The notes: generated by a model not told the origin, from the letters alone. Shown: positions 47,921-56,521, numbered from the stretch's first letter. The stretch: DNA of 64,000 bases from Streptomyces paradoxus (GCF_014202475.1 NZ_JACHGV010000009.1:354391-418390); one strand, 5' to 3'. A program made the numbers and translations.

Positions 47921-49270
47921 CTAGGACCGCGAAAGGCGCTTGAGGAGCGTCGCCGAGGCCACCGGGCGGGCACCGGCGCGGGCAACGCCGTCGGCGACCT
48001 CGCGGTCGGTGGAGGCCACGATGACCGGGCGGCCCGGGGGTTCGGCCCGCACCAGCTGGCGGATCAGCTCGTCGGCGGTGACACCCGGCTTCGAGAAGAG
48101 CACCCGGACCCCGCGCGGCGGCGCGAGCAGCACCGGCGCGGCGAGTTCGGCACCGTCGAAGACGCAGGTCACCTCGGCACCGCTCTGCGCGGCCAGTTGG
48201 GACAGCTGCCCGAGCAGCCTGAGACGCTGCTTCTCCAGCGGCATCTGCGGATAGCCCGTCTTGGTGACGTTGTAGCCGTCGACGACGAGATGGGCCTGCG
48301 GCAGCGCCAGCAGCTGGTCCAGGACCTGCGGGTCGTTCTCCGACAGGGCGCGGGCGGCGATGTCCTTCGGGGACATCCGGCCCGGCTCGACGGCGTCGAC
48401 GGTCTCGGCGGGGCGCACCGACACCGGCGGCAGGGCCAGTTCACGGCGGAGCCCCTGGGTGGCGTCCAGCAGGGTGTCCAGCAGCAGCCGTACCCGCATG
48501 TCCTCGACGCTGCGGCCCTCGCGGGCGGCCCGGCGCGCGGCCTCCAGGGCGGCCTCGCTCTCGCCCAGCCGGGACTTGAGCCGCCGGGTCTCACTCTCGG
48601 CGGCGGACACCTGGGCCTGCCCTTCGGCGCGGACGGCTTCGATCTCGCCCCGTGCCTTGCGCAGGGCGGCCTCGCCGCGCTTGACGTCGCTGAGGGCGGC
48701 ACGCAGCTTGCGGTGCAGCGACTCGGTTTCCTTTTTGGCCGATTCCAGCTCCGTGCGCAGCCGCTCGGTCTCGGCCCGGGTATGGTCGCGGGCCCGGTCC
48801 AGTTCGGCGCGCAGCCGTTCCAGCTCGGCCCGGCCCTCCTCGTCGGCGCGCTCCGCGTCGGCCCGCTGGGCTTCCTCGCCGGCGGCGGTCACCTGCTTCA
48901 CCCAGCCGGGGGGCCGCAGTACGTAGGCCGCGGCCGCCACGTCGAGCGGGTCCGCGGCCGGGGGCGGGGAGCCTGAGTCCAGGGCGCCGGTCAGCTCCGG
49001 CTGGGCCTCTCTGAGCTTCTCCCCGATGCGCTGCCGGAACAGCGGATCGGTCTCCAGCGCGGCCGCCATCGCGTTGCCGGCGAACTTCGCCCGGCGGTTC
49101 GGTGCGAACCGGGCGTACTGCCGGAGCTGGGCGGGCAGCTCCCCGACCGTCAGCGCGCCGAAGGCGTCGGAGACGATCTGCACGACCCTGTGGCGCACGC
49201 CGTCGGGCAGCGGACGGTCGAGCACCTCGGCGGCGCCGTCGCCCGGCCCCCCGCCCGTGGTCTCCACCAT
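47921..49270 (-). CDS. NYN-domain (PIN-like) protein with central coiled coil
   Basis: 449 aa. An N-terminal helical region (residues 20-95, VRHRVVQIVSDAFGALTVGE) is followed by a charged coiled coil (about 125-265, EEGRAELERLRAELDRARDH), then an NYN domain at about 310-449: HLVVDGYNVTKTGYPQMPLE with the first acidic residue, VTCVFDGAELAAP, and PVIVASTDREVADGV. The acidic triad is typical of PIN-like RNases related to YacP/Rae1. An RNA-cleaving role, perhaps ribosome-associated, is inferred from family knowledge. It lies 37 bases downstream of the zinc-ribbon gene on the same strand, possibly one operon. Confidence 0.9.
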   Translation of the reverse strand: MVETTGGGPGDGAAEVLDRPLPDGVRHRVVQIVSDAFGALTVGELPAQLRQYARFAPNRRAKFAGNAMAAALETDPLFRQRIGEKLREAQPELTGALDSGSPPPAADPLDVAAAAYVLRPPGWVKQVTAAGEEAQRADAERADEEGRAELERLRAELDRARDHTRAETERLRTELESAKKETESLHRKLRAALSDVKRGEAALRKARGEIEAVRAEGQAQVSAAESETRRLKSRLGESEAALEAARRAAREGRSVEDMRVRLLLDTLLDATQGLRRELALPPVSVRPAETVDAVEPGRMSPKDIAARALSENDPQVLDQLLALPQAHLVVDGYNVTKTGYPQMPLEKQRLRLLGQLSQLAAQSGAEVTCVFDGAELAAPVLLAPPRGVRVLFSKPGVTADELIRQLVRAEPPGRPVIVASTDREVADGVARAGARPVASATLLKRLSRS

Positions 49271-49307
49271 CCGTCACACCCCAATGCCTGAGCGGGGCCG
49301 GCTGCCG

Positions 49308-49547
49308 TCAGGAGCCGGCGCCCGGCCTGTCCACGAGTTCCACCTGGTCCACCGCGTTGCACCAGCGGCAGCGCACCGACTCGATGGTCTCACTGAGCAC
49401 CTCGCGCTCCTCGACCTTCGGCTCTCCGGCCAGGTCGAGGTGGACGTATTCGACGACCTTCGCCGAGCGGGTCACGTCGAACCTCGTGAGGTTGCCGCAG
49501 AGGGTGCAGCGCCACCGCGTCTCGGCGGTCGGCAGGGGAACCGTCAT
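49308..49547 (-). CDS. Small zinc-ribbon protein
   Basis: 79 aa. Two CxxC pairs, CTLCGNLTRFDVTRSA and VRCRWCNAVDQVEL, fit a zinc ribbon. The middle is acidic (AGEPKVEEREVLSETIES). It starts MTVPLPTAETRWRC. Function unknown; conserved in Streptomyces in my memory. The minus-strand location just upstream of the NYN-domain gene and divergence from the rhomboid gene suggest co-transcription with the former. Confidence 0.85.
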   Translation of the reverse strand: MTVPLPTAETRWRCTLCGNLTRFDVTRSAKVVEYVHLDLAGEPKVEEREVLSETIESVRCRWCNAVDQVELVDRPGAGS

Positions 49548-49706
49548 CGTGACCTGTTCTCTTTCCTTCTAGTGTCCGCGACGCGACCGGCATCCCCGGT
49601 GCGTGTGGCTCGTAACCCTACGGCCTGGCGGGTACCCGCCGCCCGCGCGTCCACGGCGGCGAGGCGGTCTGGGTGGTTGCGTCCGGTTACGTCATGCTCT
49701 GTGTTC

Positions 49707-50459
49707 ATGATCCGCAAGTGGAGTGCGCCGATCGTCCGGGCCGGCAGATCGGTCAGGGGGTCGTCGGCGCCGGTGACGTACTCACTGATCGCCCTGTGCT
49801 GCCTGGCCTTCCTGGCCGGACCCGCTTCGGGTCTGAATCCGGCCTACGGAACGGGCGACGAACTGCTCGCCGTGCAGCGGGCCTACTTCCGGCGCTGGGG
49901 GGTGATCCCCGCAGAACTGTTCGAAGGGTCCGCCGGATCGGCCCTCACCCCCGCGACCGCGCTCTTCGTCCACGGCAGCTGGGTGCACCTGCTCGGCAAC
50001 ATGCTCTTCCTCTACGTCTTCGGGGCGATGACCGAGGAGCGGATGGGCCGAGTGCAGTTCACCCTCTTCTACGTCGGCTGCGGCTACCTGGCCCTGCTGG
50101 GCTACGCCGTCGCCAACGCGGACTCCGAGCAGTCCCTGGTCGGTGCCTCGGGGGCGATCTCCGCCGTCCTCGGTGCGTTCCTGTACCTGTTCCCGCGGGC
50201 CCGGGTGACCAGTCTCCTGCCGTTCCTCTTCTTCCTGCCGGTGCGTTTCCCGGCGTGGGTGGTGCTGCCGTTCTGGGCGGCGCTGCAGTGGCTGGCGGCC
50301 GGGCGGGCCTCGGACGGGCCGGGGGTGGCCTACCTCGCCCACCTGATCGGATTCGGTCTGGGCTTCGGCTATGCGTCGGTCCGCTACGGCCGTCCCACCA
50401 GCCCTACTAGAGTGAAGGCCGCCCCTGCTCCGGCTCCCGAGGGAGAGAACCAGCCGTGA
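49707..50459 (+). CDS. Rhomboid family intramembrane serine protease
   Basis: 250 aa with about six membrane helices. Helix 1 is SLIALCCLAFLAGPASG, the L1 loop/helix 2 region is HGSWVHLLGNMLFLYVFG (His and Asn of the oxyanion hole), the nucleophile is the Ser of LVGASGAISAVLGAFL (GASG), and the base is the His of YLAHLIGFGLGFGYA. The catalytic Ser-His dyad is complete. The ATG at 49707 has no clear ribosome site; a start further upstream lacks character. The last codons overlap a GTG of the following Lrp-like gene by 4 bp. Substrate unknown. Confidence 0.94.
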   Translation: MIRKWSAPIVRAGRSVRGSSAPVTYSLIALCCLAFLAGPASGLNPAYGTGDELLAVQRAYFRRWGVIPAELFEGSAGSALTPATALFVHGSWVHLLGNMLFLYVFGAMTEERMGRVQFTLFYVGCGYLALLGYAVANADSEQSLVGASGAISAVLGAFLYLFPRARVTSLLPFLFFLPVRFPAWVVLPFWAALQWLAAGRASDGPGVAYLAHLIGFGLGFGYASVRYGRPTSPTRVKAAPAPAPEGENQP

Positions 50460-50737
50460 TCACCGCGATCGTCCTCATCAAGACCAGCGTGGACCGGATC
50501 CCCGAGATCGCCGAGTCGATCGCGGCGCTGGACAGCGTCAGCGAGGTCTTCTCCGTCACGGGCACCTACGACCTGATCGCGATGGTCCGGGTCAAGGAGC
50601 ACGAGGACCTCGCGGAGGTCATCCCGGGCCGGATCAGCAAGATCCCCGGGGTGGAGGGGACCGACACCCACGTGGCGTTCCGCACGTACTCCCAGCACGA
50701 CCTGGAGGCGGCGTTCTCGATCGGGCTGGACAACTAG
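50456..50737 (+). CDS. Stand-alone Lrp/AsnC ligand-binding (RAM) domain protein
   Basis: 93 aa. The whole protein is one alpha-beta RAM domain: ITAIVLIKTSVDRIPEIAES, SEVFSVTGTYDLIAMVRVKE, EDLAEVIPGRISKIPGVEGT, DTHVAFRTYSQHDLE. There is no DNA-binding helix-turn-helix, so it may be a small amino-acid sensor or a partner that modulates full-length Lrp proteins. The GTG overlaps the rhomboid stop by 4 bp (GTGA), giving translational coupling; RBS GGGAGAG lies 9 nt upstream. The pairing with rhomboid is seen in other Streptomyces as far as I recall. Confidence 0.92.
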   Translation: MITAIVLIKTSVDRIPEIAESIAALDSVSEVFSVTGTYDLIAMVRVKEHEDLAEVIPGRISKIPGVEGTDTHVAFRTYSQHDLEAAFSIGLDN

Positions 50738-50772
50738 GGCCGTCCCGCCCGCCGGGTCCCCGATGAGGAGTT

Positions 50773-50791
50773 CTTCATCCGGGCTTCATCC
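50773..50791 (+). promoter_or_regulatory. CTTCATCC direct repeat, 11-bp period
   Basis: CTTCATCC at 50773-50780 and 50784-50791, one helical turn apart, 34 bases before the remnant gene at 50825. An 11-bp direct repeat is typical for OmpR-family response regulators. Confidence 0.5.
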
Positions 50792-50824
50792 CGCTCCCCG
50801 GGTGCCGTGCGCAGGATCGGGCCC

Positions 50825-51011
50825 ATGGTTTCTCTCGCCGGCCGGCCGCCCTGTCCGCCGTCGTGCTGATCCCGCCGGGCATCGCCGCGACCAACTTCGC
50901 GCTCGCGGACAGCCCCGCGTCGCCCGGGTGCCCTCCCAGCAGGCCGAGCTGGACCACGGCTCGCCCACGCCCACCTCTGGCGACGACGACGGCCCCGGCT
51001 CCGACGGCTGA
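50825..51011 (+). pseudogene. Frameshifted small secreted hydrophilic protein
   Basis: Three frames must be joined to recover a plausible protein: MVSLAGRP in the first, LSAVVLIPPGIAATNFALAD (a signal-peptide-like helix) in the second, and PRVPSQQAELDHGSPTPTSG ending in DDDGPGSDG in the third. This matches what I know of small secreted hydrophilic proteins in Streptomyces (hydrophobic leader, VPSQ-like region, Asp/Gly/Pro tail). Each junction is a one-base loss relative to the expected frame. No intact frame spans it. It lies in a 322-base gap between the Lrp-like gene and the diguanylate cyclase and is probably a decaying gene; a sequencing error is the alternative. Confidence 0.65.
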
Positions 51012-51059
51012 CATTCACCCTCGGCAGCCCCAACCAAGGGTTTGCCGGAGTCTTCGGCG

Positions 51060-52988
51060 TCAGCGCACCGCATCATCGGCGGGCGCCGCCTGAAGCATAC
51101 GGATGCGCCCCTTTCCCGCGGCTTTGGCCTGGTACATGGCCAGGTCGGCGTTGTGCAGGAGTTCGTCCGGCGTGATCCCTGGGGTGGCTACCGCGATGCC
51201 GACGGAAGCCGAAACCACTGCATCGATGCTGTTGATGCGGTACGGCTTGGACAGGGCGGACACGAATCGCTCGGCCACCTCCCTGACTGTGAAGGGGCAT
51301 GCTCCTGCCTCGCCCTCCAGGAGCGCGGCGAATTCATCCCCGCCGAGGCGGGCGACGGTGTCACCGGCTCGCACGCAATCCTGGAGCCGCCGGGCGGCAA
51401 GGCGGAGCAGGGCGTCGCCCGTCGCGTGTCCGTTGGAGTCGTTGACGGCCTTGAAGCCGTCCAGGTCCACGAAGAGCACCGCGGGAGGGGCCGTCCTGGC
51501 CGTGCGCTTGCGCAGGGCGTGGGCGACTCTGTCGGCGAACAGCGCGCGGTTGGGCAGGCCGGTCAACGTGTCGTGGAAAGCCAGGTGCTCGAGCTGTGCC
51601 TGCAATTCGACCCGCTTGGTCACGTCACGGCTGTTGAAGATCAAACCTTCGGGGTGGTGGCTGATCGTCGACTCCACGTGGCACCATCGCCCATCAGCCG
51701 CCCGGACACGGCAGGACACCCGGGCGCCCGGGCCGCTGGTGCCTGAGGCGGCCTCCTGCCGCAACGTCTCGACCGCGTGCAGCAGCGCGGACATGTCGTC
51801 CGGGTGGCAGTACAGCGGCAGGCGGGCGCCCACCAGGTCCTCGGGCAGGTATCCGAACACCTCGCGGGCGGCCGGGCTGACGTAGAGCAGGTGACCATCC
51901 AGGTCGGCGATGGTGATCACGTCGCTCGATCCGTCGACCAGCGTGCGGTAACGGGCGTCACGGGCTGCGGCCTCGCGCATGAGCCGCAGATTGTCGGCAT
52001 GAGCGACACCCTGCCGGGCACCGAGCCCGAGGAGTACCGAACCTGCCAGGACGACCATCACGACATCGATGTCGCCGCCGGCCAGCGCGTGAGCCGCCAG
52101 GGCCAGCTCGCAGACCACCACCGGCACAAACGCCGCCACGGCTGCAATGACCGGCGTCGCGCGCCGGTCGACTTCCATGGCGCTGGCACCACCGGGCAGC
52201 CACGGCGTGACGGCAACGAGGAGCAGGCCCATCACCGAACAGGCCCCCGCGAGAGGAATTCCGCACCAGACGCCCGGAGCGGGCAAGAGGATCCGCAGCA
52301 TGTCACTCGCGGCCAAGATGGTGAGGGCCACGGCAGCCACCGTGGTAGCTGTGCGCTCTTGGCGGTTCAGGTAGAAACGCAACGCGGCCAGCAGTCCCAG
52401 GACGAGGATGTCCGTGACCACACGGGCGAGACCCATCAGCGATGGCCACACATCACTGCCCTGGTCTGCGCGATGCAACAGCAGCACCCAGCCCAGGGTG
52501 AGCAGCGACCCTGCGATCAACCAGCCATCCAGCAGCCTCCGCAGCCAGACCAGGGGCGTGCCTCCCTCCGTGGCTGCGAGCACCAGCCCGGCGATCCCCA
52601 GCCCCAGACACACGGCGAGCCCGGTAAGGGCCAGGAGCCCAGCCACTGAGTGAAGAACACCGGCAGACCGTGCGGGAGATGAAGAGGTCTGCCCGACCAC
52701 CAGATGGTGCAGGCCGCCTGATACCAGCGAAACAGCGAGCAGCCCCAGGCGAAGACGCACCCGTCCCATAACCCCCCGGGCCCTTGCAAGCAGGGAAAGG
52801 GCCGCAAGAGCGTGCGCAGCCGGTACCACCGTGCCCGCGCTCAGGAACGCGGCCGCAGCCACACCTACTGCCCCGGCTGCGGCGACCGCCAAGCCCACGC
52901 ACATTGCCTTGCCCGCTCCTGCTCCCGGCAGCCGCCCGATGCGGGCGGCGGTCATCGAACCGCCTCGAGCGGCCCGTGCCTGCACCAT
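51060..52988 (-). CDS. Membrane PAS-GGDEF diguanylate cyclase
   Basis: 642 aa. About eight to ten membrane helices fill residues 25-335 (for example GLAVAAAGAVGVAAAAFLSA and DILVLGLLAALRFYLN), followed by a PAS domain (about 345-465: YRTLVDGSSDVITIADLDGH, then VFGYLPEDLVGARLPLYCHP) and a GGDEF domain (475-635). The active site RLGGDEFAALLEG is intact, and the product-inhibition I-site RxxD (RAGD) lies five residues before GGDEF. It should make cyclic di-GMP, which in Streptomyces holds BldD dimeric and delays development. No EAL domain follows. ATG 52988 has GGGGGG 6 nt upstream; ATG 52955 is a good alternative. Broken genes flank it on both sides. Confidence 0.94.
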   Translation of the reverse strand: MVQARAARGGSMTAARIGRLPGAGAGKAMCVGLAVAAAGAVGVAAAAFLSAGTVVPAAHALAALSLLARARGVMGRVRLRLGLLAVSLVSGGLHHLVVGQTSSSPARSAGVLHSVAGLLALTGLAVCLGLGIAGLVLAATEGGTPLVWLRRLLDGWLIAGSLLTLGWVLLLHRADQGSDVWPSLMGLARVVTDILVLGLLAALRFYLNRQERTATTVAAVALTILAASDMLRILLPAPGVWCGIPLAGACSVMGLLLVAVTPWLPGGASAMEVDRRATPVIAAVAAFVPVVVCELALAAHALAGGDIDVVMVVLAGSVLLGLGARQGVAHADNLRLMREAAARDARYRTLVDGSSDVITIADLDGHLLYVSPAAREVFGYLPEDLVGARLPLYCHPDDMSALLHAVETLRQEAASGTSGPGARVSCRVRAADGRWCHVESTISHHPEGLIFNSRDVTKRVELQAQLEHLAFHDTLTGLPNRALFADRVAHALRKRTARTAPPAVLFVDLDGFKAVNDSNGHATGDALLRLAARRLQDCVRAGDTVARLGGDEFAALLEGEAGACPFTVREVAERFVSALSKPYRINSIDAVVSASVGIAVATPGITPDELLHNADLAMYQAKAAGKGRIRMLQAAPADDAVR

Positions 52989-53199
52989 GCGAACCCCCCG
53001 GGGTGGTCAACCTGACAAGGGCAGCCACACGATTCCCAAGACAACTCCAATGCGACAAGAGGGTAGGAGGATCTACATGCCCTCCCCGCAGGAGCAGCGT
53101 GGAGTTCGCCCGAAATGGCGACAGCCGCTGTGCTTCGAGGATCGGCGACGTTGCAGCTGGTAGGCAGAACGCTGCTGAACCCCTTCAGCGAGGTGCCGG

Positions 53200-53755
53200 C
53201 CCTGGGTGGCGGGCCTCGCCCTCGCCAAGGTCCTCGCCGACCGGAGGCGGCTGGTCGCGGCTGCTGGACGCGAAGGGGCGCGAACTCCCCCACGGCGGCC
53301 GGGAGCTGACACGCCTTCACCGCATCGAGCCCACCGGCCTGGACCCCCGGCTCACGGAGGTGGAGCTGCTCGTCGCCTGCAACCCGTACAACGTGCTGTG
53401 CGGCGAGCGGGGTGTGGCCCGGGTCTTCGGCCCGCAGAAGGGTGCGACGCCCGCGCAGGTGGAGGAGCTGTCGGCGGCCCTGGAGAACTGGGCGTTCGTC
53501 CGGGGCCCGGTACGGGAGCCTCCGGCGGCCTGGGGGCGGGTCTGGCCGCCCTGGGCGCCCGGCTGCTCCCCCGCCTGGCCCTGGCCGGCACGCTCGGCGA
53601 GGGCGCGGGCGAGGTGCCGGGCGTGGACGCCTGCCACGGCATCCTGCACGCCCCGATGGAGCCGGCCGAGGCCCTGCTGCGCGCGAGCGAGCTCCTCACC
53701 GACGCCACCGAACGCGCCCTGCCGATGATCGTCCTGCGCACCCGGCTGCCGGTTC
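53200..53755 (+). pseudogene. Truncated, frameshifted glycerate kinase remnant
   Basis: In one frame (about 53250-53510) the translation WSRLLDAKGRELPHGGRELT, LTEVELLVACNPYNVLCGER and GVARVFGPQKGATPAQVEEL matches the centre of glycerate kinases (GlxK/GarK: DxNPLxGxxGAxxxFGPQKGA). The frame then shifts, and about 53515-53750 gives GASGGLGAGLAALGARLL and, after an apparent internal deletion, GVDACHGILHAPMEPAEALL, the C-terminal kinase segment. The N-terminal lobe and the ATP-site middle are missing. There is no start or ribosome site. The remnant ends against the PLP-enzyme gene at 53754. The region 52989-53200 shows nothing else. Confidence 0.8.
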
Positions 53756-55121
53756 AGGCGGAGGTGTCCGGCACGCAGCGCCCGTCCTCCGTGCGGTAGT
53801 TCCACTTCGCCCCGTCCGTCACGAGCTCCCTGACCGCCCGTACGAACCGCTCCACGTGCTCGTCCGGCGTGCCCGCGCCGAAGCTGACCCGGATGGCGTT
53901 GAGCGACTTCTCCCCGGGCGCCGCCTCGGGCGACCCGCACTCGCCCTGCGCCTGCGGGTCGCTGCCGAGCAGCGTGCGCAGCAGCGGGTGCGCGCAGAAC
54001 AGCCCGTCCCGGACGCCGATGCCGTACTCGGCGGACAGGGCGGCGGCGAAGTGCGAGCTGTTCCAGCCCTCGACGACGAAGGAGAGCACGCCGACGCGCG
54101 GGGCGTCGTCCCCGAACAGGGACAGGAACCGCACCTGGGGGACGTCGGAGAGCCCCTCCCGTACCGTGCGGACCAGGTGCTGCTCACGGGCGACGAGGGT
54201 GTCGAAGCCGGCCTCGGTCAGCGCCCTGCAGGCCGAGGCGACGGCGTAGGCGCCGATGACGTTGGGCGACCCGGCCTCGTGGCGGGCGGCGCTGTCGTGC
54301 CACTCCACGTCCACTCCCCCGTCCTCGCGCCGGCTGACCTTGCGGCTGGCGCCGCCGCCCGCGAGGTACGGCTCGGCAGCGCGCAGCCAGTCGGCCCGCC
54401 CGGCCAGGACGCCCGAGCCGAAGGGCGCGTACAGCTTGTGCCCGGAGAAGGCGACCCAGTCGACGTCGAGGTCCGCGACGGACACCGGGTGGTGCGGGGC
54501 CAGTTGGGCGGCGTCCAGCACGATCCGCGCGCCGTGGGCGTGCGCGGCCGCCGCGAGTTCCCGTACGGGCCACAGCTCGCCGGTGACGTTCGAGGCTCCG
54601 GTGACGCAGACCAGGGCCGGCCCGTGGGGGTCACGGTCGGCGAGGGCGCGCTCCAGGGTCTCGACGGCCTGGTGCGGGCTGCGCGGGGCGTCGAGGTAGG
54701 TGACGCGGGCGTTCCGCCACGGCAGCAGGGAGGCGTGGTGCTCGGTCTCGAAGACGAAGACCTGGCAGTCGGCGGGCAGCGCGTCGGCGAGGAGGTTGAG
54801 GGAGTCGGTGGTCGACCGCGTGAACACGACCTGGTCGCCCTCGCGGCAGCCGAGGAACTCGGCGACGGTCCGGCGGGCGTTCTCGAACAGGTCGGTGGAG
54901 AGCTGCGAGAGGTACCCGGCACCGCGGTGGACGCTGCCGTAGTACGGCGCGTAGGCGGCGACGTCGTCCCAGACCCGCTGGAGCGCCGGGGCACTGGCGG
55001 CGTAGTCGAGCGCGGCGTAGGCGACCTCGCCCCCGGTCACGAGCGGCACGGTGACATCCCGTCCCAGAACGGGCAGCGGGGCACAAACGGACTGGTCGGC
55101 GGCAAGGGTGGAGACAGACAT
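53754..55121 (-). CDS. Class V aminotransferase (cysteine desulfurase-like PLP enzyme)
   Basis: 455 aa. AYAALDYAASAPALQRVWDD, VVFTRSTTDSLNLLADALPA and HHASLLPWRN match the SufS/NifS class; ALVCVTGASNVTGELWPV and VLDAAQLAPHHPV carry the PLP contacts, and FSGHKLYAPFGSGVL holds the lysine that binds PLP. The desulfurase Cys loop is not clearly present (LFCAHPLLRTLLGSD is the nearest), so a true sulfur-transfer role is uncertain. I used ATG 55121, with GGGAG 8 nt upstream; the frame runs on to 55175. It is preceded by a 335-base region that contains a tiny upstream frame (55224-55244). Confidence 0.88.
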   Translation of the reverse strand: MSVSTLAADQSVCAPLPVLGRDVTVPLVTGGEVAYAALDYAASAPALQRVWDDVAAYAPYYGSVHRGAGYLSQLSTDLFENARRTVAEFLGCREGDQVVFTRSTTDSLNLLADALPADCQVFVFETEHHASLLPWRNARVTYLDAPRSPHQAVETLERALADRDPHGPALVCVTGASNVTGELWPVRELAAAAHAHGARIVLDAAQLAPHHPVSVADLDVDWVAFSGHKLYAPFGSGVLAGRADWLRAAEPYLAGGGASRKVSRREDGGVDVEWHDSAARHEAGSPNVIGAYAVASACRALTEAGFDTLVAREQHLVRTVREGLSDVPQVRFLSLFGDDAPRVGVLSFVVEGWNSSHFAAALSAEYGIGVRDGLFCAHPLLRTLLGSDPQAQGECGSPEAAPGEKSLNAIRVSFGAGTPDEHVERFVRAVRELVTDGAKWNYRTEDGRCVPDTSA

Positions 55122-55223
55122 GACGGAACTCCCGTGAAAGCAGGTGGAATCCGCCCGCGAGCGCGTACGGCTCAAGCGGGGGGGTGCAAGGAAAAGGGGA
55201 TGCGGAGGCGGGGCTCTGCGGCC

Positions 55224-55244
55224 CTATCGCATTCGCTGGTTCAC
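55224..55244 (-). other. Candidate upstream mini-ORF in the leader of the PLP enzyme
   Basis: GTG-AAC-CAG-CGA-ATG-CGA-TAG encodes VNQRMR and is preceded by GAGGAG about 7 nt before the GTG. It lies about 100 bases upstream of the aminotransferase-like gene, whose product handles amino acids. It could be a regulatory leader, but no run of one amino acid codon is visible. The rest of 55122-55398 holds nothing else I recognise. Confidence 0.35.
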
Positions 55245-55398
55245 GGAAGGCTCCTCGTCACGCGCTTGCCGTAGACCTCGCTGCCTACGGCCCGGTCTTC
55301 ACCCGGGGCACCCCGCCACGGACGGAGGGTTGCCGGACAGTCGGCCGGGGCCTCATGACTGTCACTCATGACCTGATCAGGAACGTACGCGAAGAGAT

Positions 55399-55436
55399 CG
55401 GCGTCCCGCAACCCGAGTCCGGATCGCGGGACGCCG
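55399..55436 (-). terminator. Hairpin after trpD
   Basis: CGGCGTCCCGC (55399-55409) and GCGGGACGCCG (55426-55436) form 11-bp arms around a 16-base loop, 20 bases beyond the trpD stop. Confidence 0.75.
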
Positions 55437-55456
55437 GTCCCTTCGCCTACGGGATC

Positions 55457-56521
55457 CTACGCGTTGCTCGCGGCCACCCAGCGCTCCAGCGTCCGCTTCG
55501 CCGCCCCCGAGTCGATCGACTCGGCCGCCTTCGCCATCCCGGCGCGGATCTGCTCGGCCAGCGGCGCGGCGGTGGGCTCCAGGGCCACCAGCGCCGCCGC
55601 CGAGTTCAGCAGGACCGCCTCGCGGACCGGACCGGTCTCGCCGTCCAGCAGACGGCGGGCGACCTCGGCGTTGTAGGAGGCGTCGGCGCCGCGGAGCGCC
55701 TCCACGGGAACCAGTTCGAGGCCCACGTCACGCGGGTCGAAGGCCTCCTCGGTCACCTCGCCGTCCCGGACGATCCACACCCGGGAGGTGGCCGTCGTGG
55801 TCAGTTCGTCCAGACCGTCGTCGCCCCGGAAGACCAGGGACGAGTTGCCGCGCTCGGCGAAGACGCCCGCGACGATCGGCGCCATGCGCGGGTCCGCCAC
55901 ACCGACCGCCTGGGCACGGACCCGGGCCGGATTGGTGAGCGGGCCGAGGGCGTTGAACACTGTGCGGATGCCCAACTGGCCGCGGGCCGCGCCCGCGTGC
56001 CGCAGCGCCGGGTGGAACTTCACCGCGAAACAGAAGGTGATCCCGGCCTCGTCGGCGACCTCCGCGACCCGGTGCAGCGGCAGCTCCAGGTTGACGCCGA
56101 GCTTCTCCAGCACGTCGGAGGCCCCGGACGCCGAGGACGCGGCCCGGTTGCCGTGCTTGACGACCTTCGCACCGGTGCCGGCGACGACGATCGAGGACAT
56201 CGTGGAGATGTTGACCGTCTTCGCGCCGTCACCGCCGGTGCCGACGATGTCGACCGTCGCCCCGGGCACCTCGATCACGTTGGCGTGCTCGTACATCGTG
56301 CGGACCAGGCCGTTGATCTCCTCGACGGTCTCGCCCTTGGCGCGCAGCGCCACGACGAACCCGGCGATCTGCGCCTCGGTCGCCTCGCCGCGCATGATCC
56401 GGTCCATCGCCCAGGCGGTGTCGTCCGCGCCCAGGTGCCTGCCGTCCAGCAGGCCGTTCAGCAGCCGGGGCCAGGAGCGGCCCGCCGCGGTGTCGCCTCC
56501 AGCGGGGGTCACAGCGCTCAT
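55457..56521 (-). CDS. trpD: Anthranilate phosphoribosyltransferase
   Basis: 354 aa. DIVGTGGDGAKTVNISTMSS is the PRPP-binding glycine loop, VVKHGNRAASSASGASDVLE holds the KHGN box, and VFNALGPLTNPA and FDPRDVGLELVP complete the family set. It joins anthranilate to PRPP in tryptophan synthesis, using anthranilate from the fused synthase at 23323. The ATG at 56521 has GGAGCGG 2-8 nt upstream. It is separated from the qcr operon by a hairpin and is probably transcribed alone. I see no Trp leader here, unlike at trpE. Confidence 0.97.
   Translation of the reverse strand: MSAVTPAGGDTAAGRSWPRLLNGLLDGRHLGADDTAWAMDRIMRGEATEAQIAGFVVALRAKGETVEEINGLVRTMYEHANVIEVPGATVDIVGTGGDGAKTVNISTMSSIVVAGTGAKVVKHGNRAASSASGASDVLEKLGVNLELPLHRVAEVADEAGITFCFAVKFHPALRHAGAARGQLGIRTVFNALGPLTNPARVRAQAVGVADPRMAPIVAGVFAERGNSSLVFRGDDGLDELTTTATSRVWIVRDGEVTEEAFDPRDVGLELVPVEALRGADASYNAEVARRLLDGETGPVREAVLLNSAAALVALEPTAAPLAEQIRAGMAKAAESIDSGAAKRTLERWVAASNA

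Noticed and set aside
50738..53800. Insertion sequence or prophage remnant
   Set aside because: Broken genes are present but no transposase, integrase, target-site duplication or att-like repeat was seen.
53412..55274. Plus-strand frame of 620 residues across the PLP enzyme
   Set aside because: It starts inside the kinase fossil and runs antisense to a PLP enzyme with an intact active-site lysine.
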